DNA from: WHTI01 sp963756365
GTDB taxonomy: Bacteria; Actinomycetota; CADDZG01; WHSQ01
Assembly: GCA_963756365.1 (NCBI GenBank)
Contig: CAVWNF010000003.1
Coordinates: 1,736,001 to 1,800,000 of the forward strand
Direction of reading: 5' to 3'
Length of the DNA: 64,000 bases
In this document: piece after piece, positions 35,229 through 45,528 of the stretch
Layout: every line of letters starts with the position of its first letter
How positions within the stretch are numbered: position 1 is the stretch's first letter
Notes under the pieces: model-generated
The model's database searches: none
Told to the model about the DNA's origin: nothing
What the model saw: the letters and a program-made list of their open reading frames with translations, nothing else
Program-made: the position numbers and the translations under genes

Positions 35229-35618
35229 CTAGTCGCGTCCGAGTTCCGGCGAGGCCATCGCCACTCTCATCTCGGCTTCAGCCCGTTGGTCAGCATCCTC
35301 CGCCGCTTCCCTGCGCTTCTCTTCGATCTTGCGGAGAGCCTCGTCCTCGGACAGGCCCCCGATGTCCTCGGCATCGTCGGCGAGGACGATCACGTGATAG
35401 TCGTCCATCGACCCCGAGGCTTCGAGGACACCGCCCGTCACCGCGAAGCTGTGCTGCTCGGTGCCAGAGGTGATCTTCACGAGCCCCGGTACGAGCGCGG
35501 CGAGGAACGGGATGTGGCCCTTCAGGATCGCGAACTCACCCTCTGGCGAGCGGGCGACGACCATCTCGGCCTCGCCCTGCCACACCTTCTTCTCGGGTGA
35601 AACGATCGAAACGTCCAT
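35229..35618 (-). CDS. atpC: ATP synthase F1 epsilon subunit
   Basis: 129 residues: the N-terminal beta-sandwich (VSIVSPEKKVWQGEAEMVVA, GEFAILKGHIPFLAAL) and a short C-terminal helical part (DEALRKIEEKRREAAED). Epsilon couples rotation of the c-ring to F1 and can inhibit hydrolysis. It starts one base after atpD ends. Last canonical gene of the operon. Confidence 0.94.
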   Translation of the reverse strand: MDVSIVSPEKKVWQGEAEMVVARSPEGEFAILKGHIPFLAALVPGLVKITSGTEQHSFAVTGGVLEASGSMDDYHVIVLADDAEDIGGLSEDEALRKIEEKRREAAEDADQRAEAEMRVAMASPELGRD

Positions 35619-37049
<1,431 letters not shown>

Positions 37050-37052
37050 TCT

Positions 37053-37949
37053 CTAAGCCTCCTGTATCCCTGCAGCGGACAGGGCCTCGGCCCCGCCGAT
37101 GACTTCCATGATCTCGGTCGTGATCTCTGCCTGGCGGGCCTGGTTGTAGACCCTGGTGAGGTTCTCGATCAGTTCCTCAGCGTTGTCGGTCGCAGCCTTC
37201 ATCGCACGGCGCCTAGCGGCGTGCTCCGAGGCAGCGGCTTCGAGCATCCCTTGCAGGACCGTGCCCTCGAGGTAGCGGGGAAGAAGGATGTCGAGGATCT
37301 CCTCGGGCTCGGGCTCGAACTCGTAACTCGGGCTCGGGCCTTCCTTCTTCTCGCCCTCGGCGGAGAACTCGTCCTTCGGAAGGGGCAGAAGCTGAACGAT
37401 GGCTGGGCGTTGTGTCATCGCCGACTCGTAGCGGGTGTAGACGAGGCGAACCTCATCGACCTCACCTTTGATGAACGCCTCGGATGCGGCACGAGCGACC
37501 TTGCGAGCGTCTTCGATCGAGGGCTGGTCGGACATCCCGATCCAGGACTGCTCGAAGTCGTAACCACGGAACCTGAAGTACGTGATCGCCTTCTTGCCGG
37601 CCAGGAACAACTCGTAGCCCTTGCCGTGCGCCTGCACGTCTCGTTCGGCCTTCCTGATGACGTTCGAGTTGTAGGCCCCGGCGAGGCCGCGGTCTGCCGT
37701 GATCACGACGGTCCCGATCTTGCTGATCTCGTCGCGCTCCTTCAGCAGCGGATGGTCGATCGAGCCGACCTTCTCGGCGACCGATCCCATGAGCCGTCGC
37801 ATCTCCTCGGCGTACGGACGCGCCGCCTCGACGCGTTGCTGCGCCTTGATGATGCGCGACGACGCGATGAGCTCCATGGCGCGAGTGATCTTCTGGGTCG
37901 ACTTGACCGATCCGATCCTCCGCTTGATCGCGCGCAGCTGCTGAGCCAT
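37053..37949 (-). CDS. atpG: ATP synthase F1 gamma subunit
   Basis: 298 residues, the central shaft. N-terminal helix IKRRIGSVKSTQKITRAMELIA and the closing RVYNQARQAEITTEIMEVIGGAEAL are the two conserved coiled-coil ends. An insert of about 25 residues rich in Glu/Pro (KDEFSAEGEKKEGPSPS) lies near residues 190-215, longer than in most bacteria but common in actinobacteria. ATG at 37949. Confidence 0.96.
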   Translation of the reverse strand: MAQQLRAIKRRIGSVKSTQKITRAMELIASSRIIKAQQRVEAARPYAEEMRRLMGSVAEKVGSIDHPLLKERDEISKIGTVVITADRGLAGAYNSNVIRKAERDVQAHGKGYELFLAGKKAITYFRFRGYDFEQSWIGMSDQPSIEDARKVARAASEAFIKGEVDEVRLVYTRYESAMTQRPAIVQLLPLPKDEFSAEGEKKEGPSPSYEFEPEPEEILDILLPRYLEGTVLQGMLEAAASEHAARRRAMKAATDNAEELIENLTRVYNQARQAEITTEIMEVIGGAEALSAAGIQEA

Positions 37950-37955
37950 ATCGCC

Positions 37956-39553
37956 CTACGCCTCCTCGACCTCGGGCACGCCTGCTGCGGCGGCCGTGGT
38001 CTGGACGGTGCCGGCCTGCTCGACGAAACTCGACTTGAAGTCCTCGACTCCGGACTTCAGTTTCTCGGTCGTAGCGTCATCGAGCTTCCCGGACTCCTCG
38101 ATCGTCTTAAGGACATCCGAGTAGCGGGTGCGGAATGCTCGAGCAGTCCGGCCTCGAACTCGCGCACCCTCTCGACCTCGATGTCGTCGACGTAACCGTT
38201 CGTCATCGCCCAGATGGAGACGACCTGCTCCTCCATCGGGAAGGGCTTGAACTGGGCCTGCTTCATGAGTTCGACCACTCGGGCGCCTCGGTCCAGCTGG
38301 GCCTGCGACGCCTTGTCGAGTTCGGAACCGAACTCGGCGAACGCTTCTAGTTCGCGGTACTGAGCGAGGTCCAGCTTGACTCGGCCGGACACGCCCTTCA
38401 TCGCCTTGGTCTGCGCAGCACCACCGACTCGGGACACCGAGATACCGACGTTGATCGCCGGACGGACACCTGAGAAGAAGAGGTCCGTCTCGAGGAAGAT
38501 CTGTCCGTCGGTGATCGAGATCACGTTGGTCGGGATGTAGGCGGAGACATCGCCACCCTTGGTCTCGATGATCGGCAACGCCGTCATCGAACCGGCGCCG
38601 TTCTCATCCGACAGCTTCGCGGCACGCTCTAGTAGACGGGAATGCAGGTAGAACACGTCGCCCGGGTACGCCTCGCGACCCGGCGGACGACGCAGCAGCA
38701 GCGACAGCTGCCGATAAGCGATCGCCTGCTTGGAGAGGTCGTCGTAAACGATCAGCGCGTGCTGTCCGTTCTCCATCCAATGCTGCCCCATCGCGCAACC
38801 GGCGTAGGGAGCGAGGTACTGGAAGGGTGCTGGAACCGACGCGGCCGCGTTCACGACCACCGTGTACTCCATCGCTCCAGCTTCTTCGAGGGCGTTGACG
38901 ACCTCAGAAACGGTCGAAGCCTTCTGGCCGACGGCGACGTAGATGCACTTCACTGCCTTGTCGGTGCCCCAGTTGTGCTTCTGGTTGATGATCGTGTCGA
39001 TCGCAACCGCTGTCTTACCGGTCTGGCGGTCGCCGATGATCAGCTGACGCTGACCACGACCGATCGGCGTCATCGCATCGATCGATTTGATACCGGTTTG
39101 CATCGGCTCCGAAACTGGCTGCCGCGCAGTCACACCGGGGGCCTGCACCTCAAGAGGGCGATGCGCCTCGGCCTTGATCGGTCCCTTGCCATCGATCGGG
39201 TTCCCTAGAGCGTCGACAACACGGCCCAGCATCCCGTCACCGACGGGCACAGAGAGGATGTCGCCCGTCTGCTTGACTGGGTCACCCTGCTGGATGTGCT
39301 CGGCTTCGCCCAACACGACGGCACCGATCTCGCGCTCGTCGAGGTTCATGGCTAGTCCAACCACGCCACCCGGGAACTCGAGCATCTCGTTCACCATCAC
39401 GTTCGGAAGACCGGTGACGTGAGCGATACCGTCACCGACGTCCTTTACGACGCCGACCTCTTCGCGCTCGACCGACGGCTTGTAGTCGTCGACGTGCTTC
39501 CTGAGGGCTGCGGAGATATCCGCAGCACTGATCGTGAGCTGATCTTCTGCCAC
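37956..39553 (-). CDS. atpA: ATP synthase F1 alpha subunit, one-base deletion near the C-terminus
   Basis: About 532 residues. Walker A GDRQTGKTAVAIDTI, the Arg finger region ISVSRVGGAAQTKAMK and the delta-binding N-terminus (AADISAALRKHVDDY) are present. The frame breaks at about 38134: EAGLLEH should continue FRTRYSDVLKTIEESGKLDD, which needs one more T in CATTCC (a CATTTCC run). The restored C-terminus ends at the stop 37956-37958, six bases before atpG. Since atpA is essential and only a homopolymer base is missing, this is almost surely a consensus error. The GTG start overlaps the atpH stop by one base. Confidence 0.96.
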
Positions 39554-40089
39554 TAGCCCTTCACCTGCTCTCTAAGCTGTTCGAGACGGCGCTTAACCGT
39601 GCCGTCGATAACCGTGTCTCCGATGGTGGTGGAGATGCCGCCGATGACGGCAGGGTCCACGAAGACCTTCAGTTCGACCTTCTTACCCGTCGCTTTCGAC
39701 AGGGCGGCGATGAGGCGCGCCCTCTGGTCGTCATCGAGGGAAACAGCACTCCTCACCTCGGCGACCACCGAATCGCGCGCTGCCGCGGCGAGGTCCGCCA
39801 ACTCGTCGAGGATCTCGGGGAGTTGCCGCGCCCGACCCTGGCCGACGATGAAGTCCAGCAAGCCCAGCGTGTGGGAGCTCACCTTGTCGGCGAGTATGTC
39901 GCCGAGCACCTTCGATCGCTGCTCGCGAGGGAGGCTCTGATCCGATAGCGCCTGCTTGAGCTCGCTGTTGGATTCGAGCACCTTGCCGAACCGGTACAGC
40001 TCGTCCTCGACGCGATCCAGCTCGCCCTCGGCGTTCACCACGCGGAACAGCGCTTCTGCGTATCCGTGAATGACGCCTTCGGAGGCCAT
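39553..40089 (-). CDS. atpH: ATP synthase F1 delta subunit
   Basis: 178 residues, part of the peripheral stalk joining F1 to the b subunits. The N-terminal helical bundle (HGYAEALFRVVNAEGELD, LSDQSLPREQRSKVL) and C-terminal strand region (VFVDPAVIGGISTTIGDTVIDGTVKRRLEQL) are canonical. The ATG at 40089 overlaps the atpF stop by one base (TGATG). Separate from atpF, unlike the b-delta fusion of mycobacteria. Confidence 0.95.
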   Translation of the reverse strand: MASEGVIHGYAEALFRVVNAEGELDRVEDELYRFGKVLESNSELKQALSDQSLPREQRSKVLGDILADKVSSHTLGLLDFIVGQGRARQLPEILDELADLAAAARDSVVAEVRSAVSLDDDQRARLIAALSKATGKKVELKVFVDPAVIGGISTTIGDTVIDGTVKRRLEQLREQVKG

Positions 40090-40658
40090 CAGTTGTTGGT
40101 ACCTCCGTTCGAGCCCATGCCGGATACCTCGTTGATGTAGGCATCGACCATGTCGCGTTGAGCTTCCGCGTCGACGCTACGGCCAACGACCTTGCCTGCG
40201 AGTTCGATCGAGAGGTCCGCGATCTGGCCCTGGAGCTCCTGAACCGTGCGCTGACGCTCGGCCTCGATCTGCTCGCCTGCTCGGGCAACGATCGCCTCGG
40301 CGTCCTTCTCTGCCTTGGCAACGACGTCCTTGCGCACCTGCTCGGCCGCCTGGCGCGCCTCTTCGATCACGCGATTGGCTTCGGCGCGAGCCTCGCCCAA
40401 CTGCGTCTTGTACTCATCGAGCATCTTCTGAGCCTCGACCTTGGCGCCCTCGGCACCTTCAAGGTCTCCCTGGATCTGCTTCTCACGTGCCTCGATCACC
40501 TCTTTGATCTTCGGGAACGCGAACTTCCCGAGAACGAAGGCGACGACGAGGAAAGCAAGCGCACCCCAGAGAAGCTCTGCCGCTTCCGGAAGGACGAGAT
40601 CGAGCCCGGTACGGGCTTCCTCTCCCCCCTCGGCGGCGAGGATCAACAGGTTCGTCAC
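40089..40658 (-). CDS. atpF: ATP synthase F0 b subunit
   Basis: 189 residues: one N-terminal membrane helix (ELLWGALAFLVVAFVLGKFAF, about 28-48) and a long charged coiled coil (KEVIEAREKQIQGDLEGAEG onward) that forms the stator. The C-terminal GMGSNGGTNN tail is disordered. GTG start at 40658. Lies between atpE and atpH. Confidence 0.95.
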   Translation of the reverse strand: MTNLLILAAEGGEEARTGLDLVLPEAAELLWGALAFLVVAFVLGKFAFPKIKEVIEAREKQIQGDLEGAEGAKVEAQKMLDEYKTQLGEARAEANRVIEEARQAAEQVRKDVVAKAEKDAEAIVARAGEQIEAERQRTVQELQGQIADLSIELAGKVVGRSVDAEAQRDMVDAYINEVSGMGSNGGTNN

Positions 40659-40678
40659 TGCTATCAGCCTCCCGCCGA

Positions 40679-40897
40679 CTAGATGATGAAGGTAAGAACG
40701 AAACCGATCAGAGCGAGTGCTTCGATCAGGGCGAAGCCAAGGAACATGGTCGTACGGGTGTTACCGGCCGTCTCCGGCTGGCGAGCCATCGCCTGGATGG
40801 CGTTCGAGAACACGTTTCCGATACCGATAGCGGCACCGATAGCGGCCAGTCCGTAAACCAGCCCCTGTGCGATCGCCTTGAGACCCTCGTCGGTCAT
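40679..40897 (-). CDS. atpE: ATP synthase F0 c subunit
   Basis: 72 residues forming the two-helix hairpin of the proton-translocating ring. Helix 1 GLAAIGAAIGIGNVFSNAI, polar loop ARQPE, helix 2 with the ion-binding carboxylate in FALIEALALIGFVL. The loop and glycine pattern indicate a proton-type ring (no Na-binding signature is evident). ATG at 40897. Confidence 0.96.
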   Translation of the reverse strand: MTDEGLKAIAQGLVYGLAAIGAAIGIGNVFSNAIQAMARQPETAGNTRTTMFLGFALIEALALIGFVLTFII

Positions 40898-40954
40898 CTG
40901 ATTCTCCTCCTCTTCCTTCTTCTCTCGTACTTCTCTGACTTATCTGACGTCGTG

Positions 40955-41786
40955 CTAAGCCGCGACCGTGGCGGTCCCGACCTCAACATCGTGCGGTACT
41001 TCGTGGTGAGCATCTGCATGGTCATCCGCCTCGCCATGGCCGTGGAGTGCCTCGGCGATGTAGAAGGCGGTAAGCGTGGTGAAGATGTACGCCTGGATCG
41101 CGATCACCATCAGTTCGAACACGATCAGCAGAGCCGCCACGATGAAGGTGATCACCCCGAGGGGACGCTGCATCAGCGTTCCGTGGATCAAGAGATCCTC
41201 GGTGAACAGGAAGAACACAGTCAGCAGGACGTGCCCCGCCATCATGTTGGCGAAGAGTCGGATCGCCAGGGTGAGCGGCCTGATGATGAACACCGAGAAC
41301 AGCTCGATCGGGGTCAGGATGATGTAGATGACCTTGGGCACGCCCGGAGGGAACAGGGTCTCCTTGAAGTAGCGAGAGGCCCTGCTTCTTGATCCCGACG
41401 AAGTTGAAGATGGCCCACGAGAGGATCGCCAGGAATGCGGGGACCGCCATACGCGACGTGACGGGGAAGTTCACCCCAGGGACGATCTCGAGCAGGTTGG
41501 CGAAGAAGATGAAGAAGAAGAACGAGGTCAGGATCCCGGCGTACCGAACGCCCTCGGGCCCGATGATGTCGATCGCGATGTTGTTCCGGACGAACAGGTA
41601 GCCGGACTCGCTGACCGTTTGCATCCCCTTCGGGATGAGTCTGCCCTTCCGCGCACCCAGCATGAAGAACAGGATCGTTGCGATCGCCGCCACGAACATG
41701 AGCAACACCACGCGATTGATCGCGAACGGTGTGTCCTTGAACCAGATCTCATCCCAGATAAAGAGATGGAAAACATCGAGTTCCAT
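40955..41786 (-). CDS. atpB: ATP synthase F0 a subunit, one frameshift in the middle
   Basis: About 276 residues. The first frame (from ATG 41786) runs to VGIKKQGLS; then an extra or missing base near 41378 moves the frame to RYFKETLFPPGVPKVIYI and on to the stop at 40955. The C-terminal half holds the essential arginine in PLTLAIRLFANMMAGH and the QAYIFTTLTAFYIAEA helix. The tail is His/Asp-rich (HADAHHEVPHDVEV). Both halves are intact in sequence, so an assembly indel is the likely cause. Confidence 0.94.
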
Positions 41787-41789
41787 GCA

Positions 41790-42200
41790 CTAGCTCCTTG
41801 CGCCGGTGGAAGGGGACGGATTCTTCTTCGAGGGAAGCTTCAGAAAGGCATCGGCAGCCTCCCACATCACGAGGGTGAGGTGCACGCCGACGAGAGTTAC
41901 TCCGGTGACCGCGAACTCAAGCGAGTCGACCTGCTTGAGGAGGACGGCCGCCACGGTGAGCATGATGAGTCCGATGCCGAAGGCAGCCATTCCAGCTGGC
42001 ATCAACATCTCGGGGCGGTTCTCGGCCATGCCCCCGATGATGCGACCCGAAAGCCACAGGTTGATGAGGGTCAACGCGATCCCGATGGCTCCAGAGACGG
42101 CCCATTCGAGTTGGCCGACGATCGCGAGGAAGGCGACGATGGGGAGCGCAAGGTAGAGGCCCCTCCGGATCATCCTCTTCACCATCTCAAGTTCGATCAC
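41790..42200 (-). CDS. AtpI-like small membrane protein of the atp operon
   Basis: 136 residues with four membrane helices (YLALPIVAFLAIVGQLEWAV; SGAIGIALTLINLWLSG; MAAFGIGLIMLTVAAVLL; FAVTGVTLVGVHLTLVMW). Position and topology match the AtpI proteins thought to help c-ring assembly. The GTG at 42200 lies in a GTGA overlap with the atpZ-like gene, and only three bases separate its stop from atpB. Confidence 0.75.
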   Translation of the reverse strand: MIELEMVKRMIRRGLYLALPIVAFLAIVGQLEWAVSGAIGIALTLINLWLSGRIIGGMAENRPEMLMPAGMAAFGIGLIMLTVAAVLLKQVDSLEFAVTGVTLVGVHLTLVMWEAADAFLKLPSKKNPSPSTGARS

Positions 42201-42424
42201 TTGCCCAGATCTCCCTGACGTCTCTGTACCGCGACGTAAACGTGCACGATCCCACCGATCCAACCGATCACGGACCCCACGACCTGGAACCATGGATCGG
42301 TTCCGAACTGCCGGTCTGCCAGCCACCCGAAGAACCAGAACAGACCCACCGCTCCTGCGAACTCGAAGGCGAGGGACATGCCTATCGCCATCCCGCTCGA
42401 GTACTTGCCGGGGCGCTGCGCCAT
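42197..42424 (-). CDS. AtpZ/AtpI-family protein, first gene of the atp operon
   Basis: 75 residues with two membrane helices (GMAIGMSLAFEFAGAVGLFWFFGW and WFQVVGSVIGWIGGIVHVYVAV) and the LADRQFGTDPW loop characteristic of the AtpZ-type family encoded at the head of atp operons. The ATG at 42424 has GAAGGAAGGG about ten bases upstream; longer in-frame extension toward 42598 runs into the promoter. A Rex-type operator and a candidate promoter lie 136-176 bases upstream. Confidence 0.8.
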   Translation of the reverse strand: MAQRPGKYSSGMAIGMSLAFEFAGAVGLFWFFGWLADRQFGTDPWFQVVGSVIGWIGGIVHVYVAVQRRQGDLGK

Positions 42425-42559
42425 CGCTGGCCCTTCCTTCTGTACGGCTCTTGGGCTGCCCGTTCCTGCTGCGTTCCCTGCTGCGTCCAAGCTGACCCTG
42501 ACCCCCCAAAACCGATGATTCGGTGGGTCAAAAATCAGATTTTGTGGCTGAGAACTCGC

Positions 42560-42589
42560 ATAGTAGCGCATCTGGCACCTCTTTGTGAA
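42560..42589 (-). promoter_or_regulatory. Candidate vegetative promoter of the ATP synthase operon
   Basis: On the minus strand TTCACA (42584-42589), 18 bases, then TACTAT (42560-42565). The -35 hexamer is the distal half-site of the Rex-like palindrome, so a bound repressor would block RNA polymerase. The leader of about 130 bases to the first gene contains two short inverted repeats (ACCGA-ATCA-TCGGT at 42510-42523 and CAAAATC/ATTTTTG). Confidence 0.55.
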
Positions 42590-42600
42590 ATCTTTCACAA
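42583..42600. promoter_or_regulatory. Rex-type operator upstream of the atp operon
   Basis: TTGTGAAATCTTTCACAA: two perfect 8-bp arms around TC. It matches the known operator consensus of the NADH-sensing repressor Rex, TTGTGAANNNNTTCACAA, at every defined base. Its placement over the -35 region of the atp promoter predicts repression of ATP synthase when NADH is low and derepression when the NADH/NAD ratio rises. No rex gene is in the window. Confidence 0.75.
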
Positions 42601-42685
42601 GGGCTCCGCGGCGCTCTACGAGGGGTTCCCAGCCCTGAAGGAGGCCAGGATGCCAGATAGCGGCGGGCCTGTAAAAGCGGCGGGC

Positions 42686-43795
42686 TCAGACCTCGAGGCG
42701 GTTCTGGATGAACTTCGTGATCGCCGGGAAGAGCGTGTAGATCACGATCGCTGCGACCGCGATCGGAAGGGCGAATATCACCTCGGAACGGTCGAAGAAG
42801 GTGAAGGCGAGCCCGGCCCCCGCCGCAAGGGCCGACCAGATGTACATGACGATCACCGCTTGGCGATGCCCGTGGCCCAGGTCCATCAAACGGTGGTGCA
42901 GATGCTCCTTATCGGCGTGGAACACGTTGGCGCGCCTCCGCGCCCGCCGGATGACTGCAAGGAAGGCATCGAGGATCGGGATTGCGATCACCAACAACGG
43001 GATCAACAGGGGGATATAGGCCAGGAACGCCTCCGACGAAGAGGGGGCCAATCGACCGGGAGCGGTACCGACCCCGGCGATCGTCGCGGCTCCCAGCACG
43101 AGTCCAAGCAGCATGCTCCCGGAATCCCCCATGAAGATCTTCGCGGGATGGAAGTTGTAGCGGAGGAATCCAAGGGTGGCCCCCACCAGGATGATCGCGA
43201 CGAGGGGAGCCACGTAAGCGGGGATCGTGATGGTTTCGCTCAGCCGGAAGGTGTAGATGAAGAAGGCCGAGGCAGCGATCGCAACGATGCCCGCGGCCAA
43301 CCCGTCGAGCCCGTCAACGAGATTGACGGCGTTCATCATCGCAACGAGCCACAGGACGGTGGCGATCACCGAGATGTCGTCGCCCATGGAGAAGTTGAAG
43401 CCCGGGAGCACGAGGAACTGGAACTTCACCCCGGAGAGGAAGAGGATCCCCGCCCCGAAGATCTGACCCGCGAGCTTCACGGGGGCAGGAAGGGCCCTGA
43501 AATCGTCGACCACCCCAAGGACGAAGATGACCGAACCGGCGGCGGCGATCCCAAGCAGCGCGGATGACTCCGTGAACAGGTCTCTGAACTCGACCATCCG
43601 AGATGCGACGACGCCTGCGGTAAGGATCCCGATCAGCAATGCCAACCCGCCTAGCGTCGGTGTCGGGTGAGCGTGGACCTTGCGGTCGCTCGGGTGATCG
43701 ATCGCGTTGATCCTGCGAGCGAACCATTTCACGAACGGGGTGACCAAGAAGGTCGACACCGCCGCTACTAATCCGACCAGCAGGTAGGGAGTCAT
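42686..43795 (-). CDS. WecA/TagO-type polyprenyl-phosphate sugar-1-phosphate transferase
   Basis: 369 residues, about eleven membrane helices. Transfers a GlcNAc-1-phosphate-like group from UDP-sugar to undecaprenyl or decaprenyl phosphate, the first step of cell-wall polymer (for example arabinogalactan linker) assembly. Active-site loops: DHPSDRKVHAHPTPTLGGLA, AVNLVDGLDGLAAG, FMGDSGSMLLG and DKEHLHHRLMDLGH (HxHH). ATG at 43795, three bases after glyA. The glyA-wecA-atp order is common in actinobacteria. Confidence 0.93.
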   Translation of the reverse strand: MTPYLLVGLVAAVSTFLVTPFVKWFARRINAIDHPSDRKVHAHPTPTLGGLALLIGILTAGVVASRMVEFRDLFTESSALLGIAAAGSVIFVLGVVDDFRALPAPVKLAGQIFGAGILFLSGVKFQFLVLPGFNFSMGDDISVIATVLWLVAMMNAVNLVDGLDGLAAGIVAIAASAFFIYTFRLSETITIPAYVAPLVAIILVGATLGFLRYNFHPAKIFMGDSGSMLLGLVLGAATIAGVGTAPGRLAPSSSEAFLAYIPLLIPLLVIAIPILDAFLAVIRRARRRANVFHADKEHLHHRLMDLGHGHRQAVIVMYIWSALAAGAGLAFTFFDRSEVIFALPIAVAAIVIYTLFPAITKFIQNRLEV

Positions 43796-43798
43796 GTA

Positions 43799-45070
43799 CT
43801 AGTTCGCTTCAGCCTCGGGGTATGGCCGGAACCTATCGGTGAGGGCCGTCACTTCAGCCCTGACCTTCTCTTTCGTGGGCTCCGAGTCATCCTTGAGGAT
43901 CGTGGCGATCAACACTGCGATCTTCCGCGCTTCGTCCTCTTTCATTCCGCATGTGGTGATGGCGGGCGTACCGATCCTGATCCCAGAGGCGATGAACGGC
44001 TTCTCGGGGTCGTACGGGATCGCGTTCTTGTTCACCGTGATCCCAACCGCGTCCAACCGCTCCTCTGCTTCCTTCCCGGTGATGCTGACGGGGCGGAGGT
44101 CGACCAGCATCAGATGATTGTCCGTGCCACCCGACACGATCCGGAGGCCCTCGTCCGAGAGCGCTTCCGCACAGGCCTTGGCGTTGGCAACGACCTGATG
44201 GGCATAGGCCTTGAACTCGTCGGTCTGAGCCTCACCGAACGCCACCGCTTTCGCTGCGATCGAGTGCATCAGAGGGCCACCTTGCCACCCGGGGAAGACG
44301 CTCTTGTCGATAGCGGAGGCATATTCCTCCTTGCACATGATCATCGCCCCGCGCGGGCCCCTGAGGGTCTTGTGGGTGGTCGCGGTCACGATGTCGGCAT
44401 GCTCGACCGGGTTGGGATGCGCCCCGCCCGCTACGAGCCCGATGATGTGGGCCGCATCGACAAGGAACAGGGCACCGACCTCGTCAGCGATCGACCGCAT
44501 CGCCGCGAAGTCCCATATCCGGGGATAGGCGGAGGCGCCGGCGATGAGCATCTTCGGCCGTTCCTTCTTAGCTATCTCGCGGATCTCGTCGTAATCGATA
44601 AGTTCGGTGTCCTCTGTGACCCCGTACGAGACCGCGTTGAAGATCTTCCCGGAGAAGTTGGCGAAATGGCCGTGAGTGAGGTGGCCCCCCATCGCCAGCG
44701 CCATACCGAGGATGGTGTCCCCCGGCTTAAGGAACGAGAAATAGGCGGCGGCGTTCGCCGACGCGCCCGAGTGGGCCTGAACGTTGACGTGGTCTGCGCC
44801 GAAGATCTCCTTCGCCCGCTGGATCGCGATCTCCTCGACGACGTCCACGTACTCGCACCCGCCGTAGTAGCGCTTGCCCGGGTAGCCCTCGGCGTACTTG
44901 TTGGTCAGCGGGGTGCCCAGCGCGGACAGGACCGCGGGGGACGAGAAGTTCTCGGCCGCGATCAGTTCGATCTTGGTGTTCTCGCGATGCACTTCGGCGA
45001 GGATCGCGTCCGCAACCTTCGGGTCAGACTTCTCTAGACCCTCCCAATCGAGCCAGCCAGGGGTACTCAC
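43799..45070 (-). CDS. glyA: Serine hydroxymethyltransferase
   Basis: 423 residues; interconverts serine and glycine with tetrahydrofolate, feeding one-carbon metabolism. ELIAAENFSSPAVL at the N-terminus, YAEGYPGKRYYGGCEYVDVVE, and the PLP lysine in TATTHKTLRGPRGAMIM. I place the start at GTG 45070, in a GTGA overlap with the rpiB stop; three codons upstream in frame lie inside rpiB. Confidence 0.96.
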   Translation of the reverse strand: MSTPGWLDWEGLEKSDPKVADAILAEVHRENTKIELIAAENFSSPAVLSALGTPLTNKYAEGYPGKRYYGGCEYVDVVEEIAIQRAKEIFGADHVNVQAHSGASANAAAYFSFLKPGDTILGMALAMGGHLTHGHFANFSGKIFNAVSYGVTEDTELIDYDEIREIAKKERPKMLIAGASAYPRIWDFAAMRSIADEVGALFLVDAAHIIGLVAGGAHPNPVEHADIVTATTHKTLRGPRGAMIMCKEEYASAIDKSVFPGWQGGPLMHSIAAKAVAFGEAQTDEFKAYAHQVVANAKACAEALSDEGLRIVSGGTDNHLMLVDLRPVSITGKEAEERLDAVGITVNKNAIPYDPEKPFIASGIRIGTPAITTCGMKEDEARKIAVLIATILKDDSEPTKEKVRAEVTALTDRFRPYPEAEAN

Positions 45071-45519
45071 TTCGCACACTCCTCTTCTTCTATCTGCGTG
45101 ATCTGTTCGAGCCGACGGCTATGCCGGTCGCCTTCGAACTCGGTCGCTAGGAACGCATCGATGATGGCGAAGGCGTACTCGGGGGCCAGCACCCGCCCAC
45201 CTAGAGCGAGCACATTCGCATCATTGTGCTCGCGCGCGAGGCGCGCCATGAACTCCGACTGGCATAGCGCAGCACGGACCCCTCTCACTTTGTTCGCAGC
45301 GATCTGCTCGCCCTGTCCGCTACCGCCGAAGACGATCCCAACCTGAGCGTTACCGGAGACAACCTCGCGGCCCACGGCCGCGCAGAACCGCGGGTAGTCG
45401 ACCGACTCTTCCGAATCCGTTCCGAGATCCATGACGGTGTGTCCGGCGTCCGAAAGATGGCGAGCGACGGCCGTCTTCAGTTGGAAGCCAGCGTGATCGG
45501 AGCCCAGGGCGATGTGCAC
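45067..45519 (-). CDS. rpiB: Ribose-5-phosphate isomerase B
   Basis: 150 residues; interconverts ribose-5-P and ribulose-5-P. IALGSDHAGFQLK at the N-terminus and the active loop IVFGGSGQGEQIAANKVRG. The catalytic Cys of E. coli RpiB is absent; E71 takes the base position as in the mycobacterial enzyme. The stop overlaps glyA by GTGA. ATG at 45519. Confidence 0.95.
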   Translation of the reverse strand: MHIALGSDHAGFQLKTAVARHLSDAGHTVMDLGTDSEESVDYPRFCAAVGREVVSGNAQVGIVFGGSGQGEQIAANKVRGVRAALCQSEFMARLAREHNDANVLALGGRVLAPEYAFAIIDAFLATEFEGDRHSRRLEQITQIEEEECAK

Positions 45520-45528
45520 CCGGTGAGT

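Noticed and set aside
41340..41400. Programmed frameshift in atpB (and atpA at 38134)
   Set aside because: No slippery heptamer or downstream pseudoknot is evident, ATP synthase genes are not known to use it, and similar breaks occur in many unrelated genes of the window.
42242..43567. 441-codon plus-strand ORF opposite atpZ and wecA
   Set aside because: It crosses the atp promoter region and the wecA gene antisense; rich in Arg/Asp/His as expected for a shadow frame.
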